A DNA stretch of 64,000 bases from JAWXUC01 sp044432975 (GCA_044432975.1 JAWXUC010000001.1:124001-188000), one strand, 5' to 3'; counted from the first letter of the stretch, positions 15,233 to 24,558 are shown. Numbers and translations are program-made. Notes: generated from the sequence alone by a model not told the origin.

Positions 15233-18043
15233 ATGAGCGAAGAAAAATATATAATAATCAAAGGTGCGCGAGAGCATAACCTTAAAAACATTGATGTTAA
15301 AATCCCAAAAAATAAATTAACTGTAGTTACAGGCCTTTCTGGTTCTGGTAAATCATCATTAGCTTTTGATACAGTTTATGCCGAAGGACAACGCAGATAT
15401 GTAGAGAGCTTATCATCTTATGCTCGCCAGTTTTTAGATTTAATGAAAAAACCCGATGTTGATTATATAGAAGGCTTATCTCCAGCCATTTCAATTGAGC
15501 AAAAAACCACTTCACAAAACCCACGTTCTACCGTTGGTACTATTACAGAAATTTTTGATTATATGCGTTTATTATGGGCAAGAGCTGGCACTCCCTACTC
15601 TCCCACCACTGGCTTGCCAATTGAGGCTATGAGTGTTGCCTCAATGGTAGATAAAGTTATGGAACTGCCAGAAAAAACAAAATGCTTAATTTTATCACCA
15701 ATTGCAAAAAACTCTAAAGGCACATTTGCCAAAGAATTTGAAAACATCAAAAAACAAGGCTTTCAAAGAATTAAAATTGATGACACAGTTTATGAAGTTG
15801 ATGAACTCCCAACTTTAGATAAAAACAAAAAACACAATATAGAGGTTGTAGTAGATAGAATTGTCATAAAAGATGGCATATCAGAACGTTTAAGCCAATC
15901 TTTTGAAACCGCATTAAAACTCTCTGATGGCATTATATATGTAGAAAACTTAGACGCACAAGAAAAACTAATTTTCTCAAGCAAATATGCCTGCCCAGTT
16001 TCAGGATTCGCCATAGAAGAAATTGAGCCTCGCTTATTTTCATTCAACAACCCCAATGGTGCTTGCAAACGTTGCGACGGTTTAGGCGTAGAACTTCATG
16101 TTGATGAAGCTTTAGTTGTTCCAAATGAAAACTTATCACTTTCTCAAGGCGCAATTGCCCCATGGGGAACCTCAAGCACATCATTTTATTACCATGCTCT
16201 TCGTTCAATCGCAGATTATTTAGGCATCTCGGTTAGAACCCCATGGAAAGAGCTTTCAAAAGACGTTAAAGATTTTATTCTATACGGCTCAAACGGGATT
16301 CCAATTGACATTATGTACAAATCTTTTTCAACCTACAAACCTTTTGAAGGCGTGATTCCCAACTTAGAAAGAAGAGCCTTAGAAACCACATCAGAAGACA
16401 CTCGTGATGAAATCAGCAAATACCAACGTGCCGCAAAATGCGAAGCTTGTGGTGGCAAACGTTTATCTCCTCAAGCATTAGCGGTTAAAGTTGCGGGCTT
16501 AGATATTATGAAAGTCTCAGACTTTTCAATTTCTCAAGCCTTAGATTGGTTTGCTAAAGTCAACAATCACCTAACCCCAAAAAAACAAGAAATTGCCTCT
16601 AAAATATTAAAAGAAATCTGTGAACGTTTAACATTCTTAAACAACGTTGGTCTAAATTATTTATCTCTCTCTCGTCAAGCAGGCACACTATCAGGTGGTG
16701 AAGCACAAAGAATTCGCCTAGCTTCTCAAATTGGCTCTGGGTTAACAGGAGTATTGTATATTTTAGATGAACCGTCAATTGGTCTTCATCAAAAAGACAA
16801 TGACAGACTTTTGGCAACATTAACCAGATTAAGAGATTTAGACAACACCGTAATTGTAGTAGAACACGACGAAGATGCAATCCGCTCTGCTGACTATATC
16901 ATAGACATGGGGCCAGAAGCTGGCATTAATGGTGGAAAAATTGTAGCAGAAGGAACACTTGAAGAAATATTAAAATCAGATTCTTTAACCTCTCAATACT
17001 TAAACGGCACAAAACAAATTTTAATCCCATCAGAACGCAGAAAAGGCAACGGCAATTTTATAGAAATCATCGGTGCTCAAACCAACAACCTTAAAAACGT
17101 CAAAGCAAAATTTCCCCTCGGAATGTTTGTTTGTGTAACAGGCGTTTCTGGCGGCGGCAAATCTTCATTAGTTTTAGAAACCTTATTCAAAGGCGTTAAT
17201 AAAGAGCTTAACAAATCAAGAGAATTAACAGGTATTTATAAAGAAATAAAAGGGCTTGAGAATATAGACAAGGTAATTGATATAGATCAATCTCCAATTG
17301 GCAGAACCCCACGTTCAAACCCTGCAACATATAGCGGATTGTTCACCCCAATAAGAGAATGGTTTGCAAGCTTACCTGAAGCCAAAGAAAGAGGTTACAA
17401 CGCAGGACGATTCTCTTTCAACGTTAAAGGCGGCAGATGCGAAGCCTGCCAAGGCGATGGTGTAACAAAAATAGAAATGCACTTTTTGCCAGATGTGTAC
17501 GTCCAATGCGATGTCTGCAAAGGCAAACGTTTTAACCGAGAAACCTTAGAAGTAAAATACAAAGGCAAATCAATCGCCGATGTCTTAGACATGAGCATTG
17601 ATGAAGCTTATGATTTCTTCCATGCGATTCCAAGCATAAAAAACAAACTAGAAGTCTTGCGTCAAGTTGGTTTAGGCTATATAAAATTAGGACAACAAGC
17701 CCCTACTCTATCAGGTGGTGAAGCGCAAAGAATTAAATTATCAAAAGAACTAGGCAAACGTGCCACAGGCAAAACACTTTATATCTTAGATGAGCCAACC
17801 ACAGGCTTGCATTTTGAGGATATCAAAAAACTATTAAATGTTCTTCACGCTCTTGTAGATGCTGGCAATTCTATTGTTGTAATTGAGCACAATTTAGATG
17901 TTATTAAAACCGCAGATTATATCATAGACATGGGGCCAGACGGCGGCGACGGCGGCGGTCAAATTGTCGCTCAAGGTTTGCCTGAACAAGTAGCAAAATC
18001 CCCCAAATCATACACCGCAAAATATCTAAAAAAGTACTTGTAA
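15233..18043 (+). CDS. uvrA: UvrA, excinuclease ABC subunit A
   Basis: DNA-damage recognition ATPase of nucleotide excision repair, acting with UvrB. 936 residues, the normal size. Two ABC modules are visible: Walker A GLSGSGKSS near residue 33 and GVSGGGKSS in the second half, two signature regions (LSGGEAQRIRLASQ and LSGGEAQRIKLSKE), Walker B LYILDEPSIGLH and LYILDEPTTGLH, and zinc-finger cysteines (CKRCDGLG, CEACGGKR, CEACQGDG, CDVCKGKR). Its 3' end overlaps the convergent metA by 18 bp. Confidence 0.98.
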   Translation: MSEEKYIIIKGAREHNLKNIDVKIPKNKLTVVTGLSGSGKSSLAFDTVYAEGQRRYVESLSSYARQFLDLMKKPDVDYIEGLSPAISIEQKTTSQNPRSTVGTITEIFDYMRLLWARAGTPYSPTTGLPIEAMSVASMVDKVMELPEKTKCLILSPIAKNSKGTFAKEFENIKKQGFQRIKIDDTVYEVDELPTLDKNKKHNIEVVVDRIVIKDGISERLSQSFETALKLSDGIIYVENLDAQEKLIFSSKYACPVSGFAIEEIEPRLFSFNNPNGACKRCDGLGVELHVDEALVVPNENLSLSQGAIAPWGTSSTSFYYHALRSIADYLGISVRTPWKELSKDVKDFILYGSNGIPIDIMYKSFSTYKPFEGVIPNLERRALETTSEDTRDEISKYQRAAKCEACGGKRLSPQALAVKVAGLDIMKVSDFSISQALDWFAKVNNHLTPKKQEIASKILKEICERLTFLNNVGLNYLSLSRQAGTLSGGEAQRIRLASQIGSGLTGVLYILDEPSIGLHQKDNDRLLATLTRLRDLDNTVIVVEHDEDAIRSADYIIDMGPEAGINGGKIVAEGTLEEILKSDSLTSQYLNGTKQILIPSERRKGNGNFIEIIGAQTNNLKNVKAKFPLGMFVCVTGVSGGGKSSLVLETLFKGVNKELNKSRELTGIYKEIKGLENIDKVIDIDQSPIGRTPRSNPATYSGLFTPIREWFASLPEAKERGYNAGRFSFNVKGGRCEACQGDGVTKIEMHFLPDVYVQCDVCKGKRFNRETLEVKYKGKSIADVLDMSIDEAYDFFHAIPSIKNKLEVLRQVGLGYIKLGQQAPTLSGGEAQRIKLSKELGKRATGKTLYILDEPTTGLHFEDIKKLLNVLHALVDAGNSIVVIEHNLDVIKTADYIIDMGPDGGDGGGQIVAQGLPEQVAKSPKSYTAKYLKKYL

Positions 18044-18952
18044 GTCATTTAAGTCAAATGGAGTTTTTTGATAAACAACATAGTTCAACCAATTTGAAAA
18101 CAACAAATTAGCATCAGCTCGCCACAAAACACTCGGTTTTTCTAAAACATTATCATTAGGAAAATAATTTTCAGGAATATTTATAGGCAACCCCTTATTT
18201 AAATCTCTAAAATATTCTTTTGATAGTGTGTCAGCATCATACTCGAAATGCCCCGAAATAAAAATTTGACGAGCATCATAAGAAGAAACCATTGCAATAC
18301 CAGACTTTAAAGATTTTAATAAAACAGATAATTTATTATTTTTTTCTATTTCTTCTTGATTCCAAATAGAATGCCTAGAATGAGGCATATAAATCACATC
18401 ATTAGCCCCTTTTAACAACAAATTATTATAAGGATTTATTTTATGAGGAAAAACACCAAAACATTTTTCTTCTAACTTGCTCTTAGAAATTCCATAATGA
18501 TAAAACAAAGCAGCTTGCGCTCCCCAACAAACATGCAATGTTGAAAAAACATTACTCTTTGTATATTCCATCAATTCAACTAATTCATTCCAATAATCAA
18601 CATCACTAAAGTTTAAATTCTCAACAGGTGCGCCTGTAATAATCATGCCATCAAATTTTTCATCTTTAATTTCAGTTACCGTTTTATAAAACTCTTTTAA
18701 ATATTCTTGAGAAGTGTTTTTTGATAAATGACTTTCCATATGCACCAAAGTTATTTCCAATTGTAATGGAGTATTAGAAAGCAATCTCAAAAACTGAATT
18801 TCAGTATCTGACTTTGTTGGCATTAAATTAACCAAAGCAATCTTTAACGGACGAATATCTTGTTTTTTAGATCTAGTTGGAGTAATTACAAACAATCCTT
18901 CCTTTTCTAATACTTCAACAGCTGGTAAATAATCTTTAACAATAACAGGCAT
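18026..18952 (-). CDS. metA: Homoserine O-acyltransferase MetA, predicted acetyl-specific
   Basis: First committed step of methionine synthesis: acylation of homoserine. 308 residues, full length. The catalytic Cys is at residue 142 (HVCWGAQA), and His and Glu partners are seen in SGHFEYDADTL. Residue 111 is Glu (TGAPVE): in this family Glu111 is associated with acetyl-CoA use and Gly111 with succinyl-CoA, so the product is predicted to be O-acetylhomoserine. The protein converges with uvrA (18-bp overlap). A membrane protein gene lies 30 bp upstream on the same strand. I see no SAM-riboswitch-sized leader. Confidence 0.95.
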   Translation of the reverse strand: MPVIVKDYLPAVEVLEKEGLFVITPTRSKKQDIRPLKIALVNLMPTKSDTEIQFLRLLSNTPLQLEITLVHMESHLSKNTSQEYLKEFYKTVTEIKDEKFDGMIITGAPVENLNFSDVDYWNELVELMEYTKSNVFSTLHVCWGAQAALFYHYGISKSKLEEKCFGVFPHKINPYNNLLLKGANDVIYMPHSRHSIWNQEEIEKNNKLSVLLKSLKSGIAMVSSYDARQIFISGHFEYDADTLSKEYFRDLNKGLPINIPENYFPNDNVLEKPSVLWRADANLLFSNWLNYVVYQKTPFDLNDLQVLF

Positions 18953-18982
18953 AATATTTTCTCACAAAATAAAAATATCTTT

Positions 18983-20032
18983 TTATTTTACGCCCCAGTT
19001 TGCAAATGGGTAACCCATAGTTTCTTCATCATCTTTTTTTGAAGCTTCATCTAAAACAACTTTTTCTTCATTATCATTTGTCATAGATATATCAAACTTT
19101 GGCTCTTCTTGCTCAATAGTTTCTTCTTTATTAAAAGACATATTTTGCAATTTTTCCCAATCTTTTTTAACACTTTCTAACTCAAACTCTTTTGGCTCTG
19201 CCTGAACAACAATTTCTTCTGGCTTAAAAGAACGTTCTAAAGCAATAGAAAAGTCATCTTTTTTAACAACAACCTCTGACTCAGCAATAAATTCTGGTTC
19301 AATCTTTTTTTCTACTTCAACAAAACTTCTTCTCTTTTTTATTTCATCATCAAGAGGTGCAAAAATAGAAAATACTTTACCCAAAACCCCTGCCTCTATT
19401 AAATTTAAGAAAACTTTACCTTTATCATGCTTATCAAGAAGAGCAATTAAGTTTAAATATCTAGCACAAAACTCTAAAATAGAACCAGATAAAACAACAT
19501 CGCTTTGCGCTCTATCTAAAACTCTTGTTAAAAAATTGCTTTGATTTTGCCAAACTTCAATAATAACTTTTGCAAAAACCCATTTACCTCCATTTTGCGC
19601 TTTTTGCCATAAGATATCAATTTGCTCTTTTGAAGCAATTTTTGTTTTATATATAATCTCAGATAAAATCTCATTCAAATCTGCAATCAAAACATCAACC
19701 TTATCCATAACAAAACTATCTTTAACCTGACGTTCTGTTTCAAGCAAAAGCCTTGCAACCACATCTGTATATTCTTGATTTTTTTTCATTTGTTGAAAAA
19801 GGTGATATAAATTCTTATTTAAAGTATTATTAAACAAAAATTGCATAACAAAACCAAAAATAATCCAAACCAAAAATATCGGAACAATTATTAAACTCAA
19901 ATGCAAAGAAGCGTCAGCTAAAGACAAACTAGAAAAACTAGCAGAGCCCAATTTTTCAAACATCATTGAGCAAGAATAAAACACCCACAAAATGGTTGAA
20001 AACACACTCAAACTAAAACAAATAGCTAACAT
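18983..20032 (-). CDS. Membrane protein of unknown function with acidic C-terminal tail
   Basis: 349 residues. Two membrane helices lie in the N-terminal 70 residues (about 1-21 and 44-66), followed by a mostly helical cytoplasmic region (about 70-230) with segments such as VARLLLETERQVKDSFVMDK, and a charged E/K/D-rich low-complexity tail (230-349). The topology of two helices plus a large cytoplasmic domain resembles a membrane-anchored helical adaptor, but I do not recognise the family. The start lies 76 bp from the divergent gpmI. metA follows at 30 bp, so they may be co-transcribed. Confidence 0.8.
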   Translation of the reverse strand: MLAICFSLSVFSTILWVFYSCSMMFEKLGSASFSSLSLADASLHLSLIIVPIFLVWIIFGFVMQFLFNNTLNKNLYHLFQQMKKNQEYTDVVARLLLETERQVKDSFVMDKVDVLIADLNEILSEIIYKTKIASKEQIDILWQKAQNGGKWVFAKVIIEVWQNQSNFLTRVLDRAQSDVVLSGSILEFCARYLNLIALLDKHDKGKVFLNLIEAGVLGKVFSIFAPLDDEIKKRRSFVEVEKKIEPEFIAESEVVVKKDDFSIALERSFKPEEIVVQAEPKEFELESVKKDWEKLQNMSFNKEETIEQEEPKFDISMTNDNEEKVVLDEASKKDDEETMGYPFANWGVK

Positions 20033-20046
20033 AATCTTAATGCTCC

Positions 20047-20073
20047 TTTACAATTTAATTGTTGTATTGTAAA
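20047..20073. promoter_or_regulatory. Short inverted repeat in the gpmI divergent promoter region
   Basis: TTTACAAT and ATTGTAAA are perfect 8-bp arms spaced 11 bp apart, between the divergent starts at 20032 and 20108. It has the dimensions of a dimeric repressor site, but in such AT-rich DNA it could be chance. Confidence 0.3.
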
Positions 20074-20107
20074 ACATTAAAAAAAAAGAAACAAGAGGAA
20101 ATCAAAA

Positions 20108-21625
20108 ATGACACACAAGCCAGTTTTATTATTAATTTTAGACGGTTGGGGATATAAACGCCCAATTACAGATGATAACGCAATTGAAGTTGGCAACACT
20201 CCAACTTGGGACAGATTATTAAAAGAATATCCAAATTCTTTAATAAAGACATCTGGTTTAGATGTTGGGCTTCCTGATGGTCAAATGGGCAACTCAGAAG
20301 TTGGACACACAAATATTGGTGCTGGTAGAGTTGTTATGCAAGACTTGCCAAGAGTAGACTTAAGTGTAAAAGAAGGAACTTTAGCAAAAAACAAAACCAT
20401 TGTTGATGCAATTGCAAACTTAAAAACAAGTGGCAAAGCATTAAACATTATGGGTTTAATGTCTGATGGCGGCGTTCACTCTCACATTAATCATATTGTT
20501 GAATTATGCAAAATTTTTGCATCTGAAGGCATTAAAGTTAATGTTCATGCCTTTATGGATGGTCGCGACACTCCTCCATCTTCTGGCAAAAGCTATTTAG
20601 CTCAATTTGAAGAAGCAACAAAAGAATTTGCAAACATAAAACTTTGCACAATCTCTGGTCGTTTTTATGCAATGGATAGAGACAATCGCTGGGATAGAAT
20701 AGAACTTGCATACAATGCCATTGCTCTTGGCAAAGGAGAAACAGCTTGTTGTGCAAATAAAGCTATCGAAAATTCTTACACTGCACAAAAAACAGATGAA
20801 TTTGTTATGCCAACTGTTTTAGGAGAATATCAAGGTTTTGAAAATGGCGACATCTTATTAATGGCAAACTACCGTGCAGATAGAGCCAGAGAAATTTTAT
20901 ATGCTCTAGCAGATACAGAATTTAAAGGCTTTGCTCGCCCTAAAGAAATTAATTTATCAGAAGTTATTGGCTTAACAGAATATTCTGTTGATCATAACCG
21001 ATTCGTTAAAACCATCTTTGGACCAGAAGAGTTAACAAACATTTTTGGTGAAATCATCGCTAATAATAACATGACACAATTAAGAATTGCCGAAACAGAA
21101 AAATATGCTCACGTAACATTTTTCTTCAATGGTGGCAAAGAGGCTGAGTTTAAAGGCGAAGACAGAATTTTAATTCCAAGCCCAAAAGTTGCAACATATG
21201 ACTTAAAACCAGAAATGAGCGCTTTTGAAGTTACAGAAAACTTAGTAGAAGCAATCAAATCTCAAAAATATGACACTATTATCTGCAACCTTGCAAATGG
21301 CGACATGGTAGGACATACTGGCATTATGAAAGCCGCAATTAAAGCAGTTGAAGCTGTTGATCAATGCTTAACTAAAATCACAGACGCAATTTTAGAAGTA
21401 AACGGCACCGCAATCATCACAGCCGACCACGGCAACGCAGAACAAATGAAAGATGAAAACGGCAACCCATATACAGCTCATACAGTAGGAGATGTCCAAG
21501 CGATTCTCGTTAATTCTGATTACAACAACATTGCAGATGGCAGATTAGCAGACATCGCCCCAACAATACTAAAATTGTTAGGCATCGCTCAACCAGAAGA
21601 TATGACAGGTAAAAGCTTAGTATAA
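20108..21625 (+). CDS. gpmI: Cofactor-independent phosphoglycerate mutase (iPGM)
   Basis: Glycolysis: interconverts 3- and 2-phosphoglycerate, Mn-dependent, alkaline-phosphatase superfamily. 505 residues, the usual length. Motifs: LLLILDGWGYK at the N-terminus, the nucleophile Ser segment MGNSEVGHTNIGAGR, the substrate loop DGRDTPPSSG, DRWD-type metal/substrate residues, and TADHGNAEQM for metal binding near the C-terminus. AGAGGAAAT precedes the ATG. Single-gene unit with its own terminator. Confidence 0.98.
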   Translation: MTHKPVLLLILDGWGYKRPITDDNAIEVGNTPTWDRLLKEYPNSLIKTSGLDVGLPDGQMGNSEVGHTNIGAGRVVMQDLPRVDLSVKEGTLAKNKTIVDAIANLKTSGKALNIMGLMSDGGVHSHINHIVELCKIFASEGIKVNVHAFMDGRDTPPSSGKSYLAQFEEATKEFANIKLCTISGRFYAMDRDNRWDRIELAYNAIALGKGETACCANKAIENSYTAQKTDEFVMPTVLGEYQGFENGDILLMANYRADRAREILYALADTEFKGFARPKEINLSEVIGLTEYSVDHNRFVKTIFGPEELTNIFGEIIANNNMTQLRIAETEKYAHVTFFFNGGKEAEFKGEDRILIPSPKVATYDLKPEMSAFEVTENLVEAIKSQKYDTIICNLANGDMVGHTGIMKAAIKAVEAVDQCLTKITDAILEVNGTAIITADHGNAEQMKDENGNPYTAHTVGDVQAILVNSDYNNIADGRLADIAPTILKLLGIAQPEDMTGKSLV

Positions 21626-21645
21626 AGTTAACTAATTCTATTGCA

Positions 21646-21670
21646 GGGCGGGGGCTTGCTCCCGCCTTTT
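21646..21670 (+). terminator. Terminator of gpmI
   Basis: A G+C-rich hairpin (GGCGGGGG / CTCCCGCC, short CTTG-type loop) followed by TTTT. Confidence 0.85.
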
Positions 21671-21713
21671 GCACTGCCAATCAACAATTAATTAACGATA
21701 TACTATAAAAACA

Positions 21714-21748
21714 AAAAGAGGCTAGTTCAAAACGAACTAACCTCTTTT
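21714..21748. terminator. Terminator of the DUF218-like gene (bidirectional)
   Basis: AAAAGAGG-c-TAGTTC / GAACTA-a-CCTCTTTT: two stacked perfect stem segments with symmetrical 1-nt bulges and A/T tails, located 17 bp past the stop of the minus-strand gene. Confidence 0.85.
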
Positions 21749-21764
21749 CTTTTAGATTTAGGAT

Positions 21765-22868
21765 CTACCACAAGCGCTGCGTTGAATAAATCGTATCCAT
21801 CCACATCCCCTGATCTAAGCTGATAAACATATCATAATCCTCAGGTGTAAAGCTCAAATAAGCATACACATGAGAAATCAAGATATTCTCAACAGCCTCA
21901 TCATGAGGAACACCATACAACAACTCTTGGTAATTAGGCCATCCCATGTTGGAATAGTAAGTGATGATATTTTGAACTCTCGTCCAATCAAAACCACTTA
22001 TTGCCTTTGAAGCATACCTCTCAGGATTCGCAGAATTAGTTTTTCCTTGAATGGTAATTGTATCCTTTGTCAACGGACCAATGCCAGCGGCAATGTATCC
22101 AAAAAACATTTCTTCACCCATCTTACCATCATAGACATTAAAATCAGTCTTTAATGGAAGATGAGAAACAACAATTTCCATCTCTACGTCTTTAGCATTA
22201 CTTTTCAACCAAAGCATAAGTTCAGCAAGAAGACGCCTCTCATAAAAAGGATTTCCAGTACACAAAACAAAACGTACTCTATTCAAACCCTTTGCTTTCG
22301 CAAACTTGTACATCTCATCAAAATTCCCCTGAGTGTCAGTGTCTTCGCAAATCTGTTGGTTAGCACGAGCAACACCTTCAGGAAGCATTTGATCCAAAAG
22401 TCGAAGATAACCTTCATACTCCGCCCAAACCATAGTTCCTTCTTCACGGTTGTAAACAGTCTCCAAAAGTCCTTTGTTACCACACTTACCAATAGCAAGC
22501 ACACCATCTACACGATCATCGTTAAGATAATAAACCTCAGCAGTGTGAAGATGCGCCACCTGATGCCCAGAAAAACACACCAAATAGGTTGGAACTGTAC
22601 TCTTTTGCAACTTTGTGTTAACATCTACCACGCTTGCTGTCATATAACCATAATTGGTTGGATACACGAACTCAGAACCAGGCATTAATGAACCAACTTC
22701 ATAAGCCGCCGCAACCTCTTCTTTTTGATTAAATTTTGAACGTGGCGGAACAACAACTCCTAAAGCCTCACAGTAACGCAAAAAAGCTCGACGAGCATCA
22801 GCATTACAAATAGCACCATTCTCAGCAATAAAATTCTTTGCAGCTTTTCTAATCTCTACTCTAGACAT
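21765..22868 (-). CDS. Protein with a DUF218/YdcF-like region; compositionally foreign
   Basis: 367 residues, no signal peptide or membrane helix. The centre resembles the DUF218 (YdcF/SanA/ElyC) layout: VDGVLAIGKCGNKGLL, then GNFDEMYKFAKAKGLNRVRF and VLCTGNPFYERRLLAEL, which resemble the NT-EN...VT..H..RA elements of that fold. This is a weak, by-eye match. Codon use is visibly richer in G/C than the neighbours, with roughly 40-48% G+C in sampled stretches against about one third nearby. It has its own consensus promoter and a tight terminator and no operon partner, consistent with horizontal acquisition. Confidence 0.7.
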   Translation of the reverse strand: MSRVEIRKAAKNFIAENGAICNADARRAFLRYCEALGVVVPPRSKFNQKEEVAAAYEVGSLMPGSEFVYPTNYGYMTASVVDVNTKLQKSTVPTYLVCFSGHQVAHLHTAEVYYLNDDRVDGVLAIGKCGNKGLLETVYNREEGTMVWAEYEGYLRLLDQMLPEGVARANQQICEDTDTQGNFDEMYKFAKAKGLNRVRFVLCTGNPFYERRLLAELMLWLKSNAKDVEMEIVVSHLPLKTDFNVYDGKMGEEMFFGYIAAGIGPLTKDTITIQGKTNSANPERYASKAISGFDWTRVQNIITYYSNMGWPNYQELLYGVPHDEAVENILISHVYAYLSFTPEDYDMFISLDQGMWMDTIYSTQRLW

Positions 22869-22934
22869 AATAATTTAATTTAAGTTTTTAATTTACCCAT
22901 CGGGCATTGACATAATTGTTAATTTTCAAACAAC

Positions 22935-22963
22935 TTTATATCACAAAAAACAACCTGTGTCAA
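22935..22963 (-). promoter_or_regulatory. Consensus sigma-70 promoter of the DUF218-like gene
   Basis: On the minus strand, TTGACA (22963-22958), a 17-bp spacer, then TATAAA (22940-22935), 67 bp before the start codon. A second TTGACA lies just upstream. Confidence 0.7.
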
Positions 22964-23110
22964 TAGATTGTTTTTGTCAATTTCCCAAAAAAAACACCTA
23001 GTAAATAATCTTATTCATAAACCATAATACAAATTACTCATACACTCTAAATTTAAATAAACACGAAATTCATATAAAAAAGAAAATAATTGATTTTATT
23101 GCATTTCTTG

Positions 23111-23144
23111 TCTTGACATGGTAAAGCCACGTCCCTACACAAGA
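23111..23144 (-). repeat. Degenerate copy of the GTAGGGAC hairpin repeat
   Basis: Read on the minus strand, GTGTAGGGACGTGG is followed by a loop and CCATGTC: GACGTGG pairs with CCATGTC with one G.T wobble. An outer TCTTG/CAAGA pair encloses it. This is a single, partly decayed unit of the paired repeats found at 28975, 59688 and 62634. Confidence 0.55.
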
Positions 23145-23216
23145 CTATTTTCTCACCCGTTAACCTTTTGTTATATAGCATCTTTTCGCATTAAAAAGAA
23201 CCTCATATTAAACAAC

Positions 23217-23268
23217 ATATAAATATACCATATCTAGATACCAGTATCTAGATATGGTATATTTATAT
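23217..23268. promoter_or_regulatory. 52-bp perfect inverted repeat, presumed operator of XRE gene 1
   Basis: Two perfect 25-bp arms (23217-23241 and 23244-23268) are separated by only CA. Each arm contains the self-complementary TATCTAGATA, and the outer ends read ATATACCA / TGGTATAT. The right arm ends in the first base of a TTGACA -35 box, so a bound protein would cover the promoter. The 59-bp distance to the XRE start and repeated architecture at two other loci support an autoregulatory operator. Confidence 0.75.
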
Positions 23269-23295
23269 TGACAACAAGAATGTTTTAATTATAAT
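23268..23295 (+). promoter_or_regulatory. Promoter of XRE gene 1
   Basis: TTGACA (23268-23273), 16-bp spacer, TATAAT (23290-23295); both boxes match the consensus exactly. Start codon at 23327 with AAGGAGATAACA upstream. Confidence 0.8.
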
Positions 23296-23326
23296 ACATT
23301 ACAACTAAAAAGATAAGGAGATAACA

Positions 23327-23599
23327 ATGAATATAAATCCTGCTGTAACAGAATTAAAAAAATTAACAAAAGAATATAATATATCTCAAGTAGAATTATC
23401 TAAAAGAGCTTTTATTCCACAAAATAGAATAAGCGATCTTCTTTATCAAAAAAGAAGATTCACCCTAGAATCTGATCTAAAACTTTGTAAAGTCTTTAAT
23501 CTTAACCCCACTTATTTTTTGAACCTACAACAAGAATTTGAACTAAAAAATGCTCAAAATAAATATAAAAATCTATTAGGAAAAATTATTCCTTTATAA
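23327..23599 (+). CDS. HigA-like XRE-family regulator 1 (toxin-less)
   Basis: 90 residues; an N-terminal helix-turn-helix DNA-binding protein of the HigA/XRE type. The HTH spans about residues 16-60: SQVELSKRAFIPQNRISDLL, then KRRFTLESDLKLCKVFNLNP. Two close paralogues are at 41920 and 47955. HigA antitoxins normally sit next to a ~90-100 aa HigB RelE-fold toxin; there is none here. The gene is preceded by a 52-bp palindrome and a consensus promoter, and its 3' end overlaps the convergent S66 peptidase gene by 14 bp. Most likely an autoregulated transcription factor; an orphan antitoxin is the alternative. Confidence 0.85.
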   Translation: MNINPAVTELKKLTKEYNISQVELSKRAFIPQNRISDLLYQKRRFTLESDLKLCKVFNLNPTYFLNLQQEFELKNAQNKYKNLLGKIIPL

Positions 23600-24548
23600 A
23601 AATTTTACCATTATCAATTTTACACTCACCGCCAATTGGGAATGTAATTATTGGAGTTGTGTGCCCAAAAGAAACGTTTGCAATAATTGGAATATTTTTC
23701 AACTCTGGTTTTGACTTTATAAACTCTTCCAACTTTTCTCGCTTAACTTCATTTGCCAACTCAAAACGCCCAATAACAAGAGCTTTAACTGTTGCAAAAT
23801 CTTTTAACAAAATCAAAGATTGAACTTCTTGCTTAAAGTTATAAAAAGCATCTTCACTGCAATGTTCTATAAACAAAACACAATCTTTAATATTAGGAAA
23901 ATATTGTGTTCCACGAAGCAAGCCCAATAAATGAGTATTACCTCCAACAAGTCTTCCTTGCGCAAAACCTTGATTTATAACCCAATGCCCACTATCTTTT
24001 ATAAAATTTCTATTTTCTTGATCCATAAACCAAGCATCATTAGAAAATTCATCACATGGCAAAACTTCAAACTCTCCACCACTTATCAAAGCTTTCTGAA
24101 AATATTCTAATGTATAATCAAAACCATTTTTCATTCCAAAAGAAGAAAAGTGTGGTCCTGAATATGTAACCAACCCTGTTTTTGCATAAATAGCATTACA
24201 AAGAGCTGTAATATCAGAAAATCCACAAACAATTTTAGGATTGTTTTTTATAATATCATAATCAAGATAATCCAAAATTTCTGTTGTTGTAAATCCACCA
24301 ATAGAAGTAAAAATTGCATCAACAGTCGGATCTAAAAAAGCCTCATGCAAATCATCAATTCTAGATTTTACAGAAGAAGATAAATTCTCATCACATTCTT
24401 CAGCATTTTGGGCATAACTAACAGTTATACCAAGTTTTTCAAAACGCTCAATTGCAATTTGTCTTGTTTCTTCACTAATAATTTTCAACGTTCTAGCTGG
24501 CGCCACAACTCTAATGTGAGAGCCTGCTTTTAATTTATTTGCAATCAT
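23586..24548 (-). CDS. ldcA: S66-family serine peptidase (LD-carboxypeptidase / MccF-like)
   Basis: 320 residues. The family includes LdcA, which trims the L,D bond of murein tetrapeptides during recycling, and MccF, which cleaves microcin C conjugates. Motifs: the nucleophile elbow GFSDITALCNAIYAKTG (Ser near residue 111), GGNTHLLGLLRGT, and the C-terminal His segment FGHTTPIITFPIGGE. The YLDYDIIKNNPKIVCGFSD stretch is closer to MccF-like members as I remember them, so specificity between peptidoglycan recycling and peptide-nucleotide detoxification is unresolved. It overlaps the convergent XRE gene by 14 bp and follows the TPR gene at 10 bp. Confidence 0.85.
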   Translation of the reverse strand: MIANKLKAGSHIRVVAPARTLKIISEETRQIAIERFEKLGITVSYAQNAEECDENLSSSVKSRIDDLHEAFLDPTVDAIFTSIGGFTTTEILDYLDYDIIKNNPKIVCGFSDITALCNAIYAKTGLVTYSGPHFSSFGMKNGFDYTLEYFQKALISGGEFEVLPCDEFSNDAWFMDQENRNFIKDSGHWVINQGFAQGRLVGGNTHLLGLLRGTQYFPNIKDCVLFIEHCSEDAFYNFKQEVQSLILLKDFATVKALVIGRFELANEVKREKLEEFIKSKPELKNIPIIANVSFGHTTPIITFPIGGECKIDNGKIFIKE

Positions 24549-24558
24549 AAATCCTCAC

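Noticed and set aside
18953..18982. Possible SAM riboswitch upstream of metA
   Set aside because: Only 30 bp separate metA from the gene upstream on the same strand, too short for any known SAM-sensing leader.
23327..23599. HigBA toxin-antitoxin pair at the XRE loci
   Set aside because: No RelE/HigB-like frame was found on either side of any of the three XRE genes; neighbours are a peptidase, xseB and an acetyltransferase.
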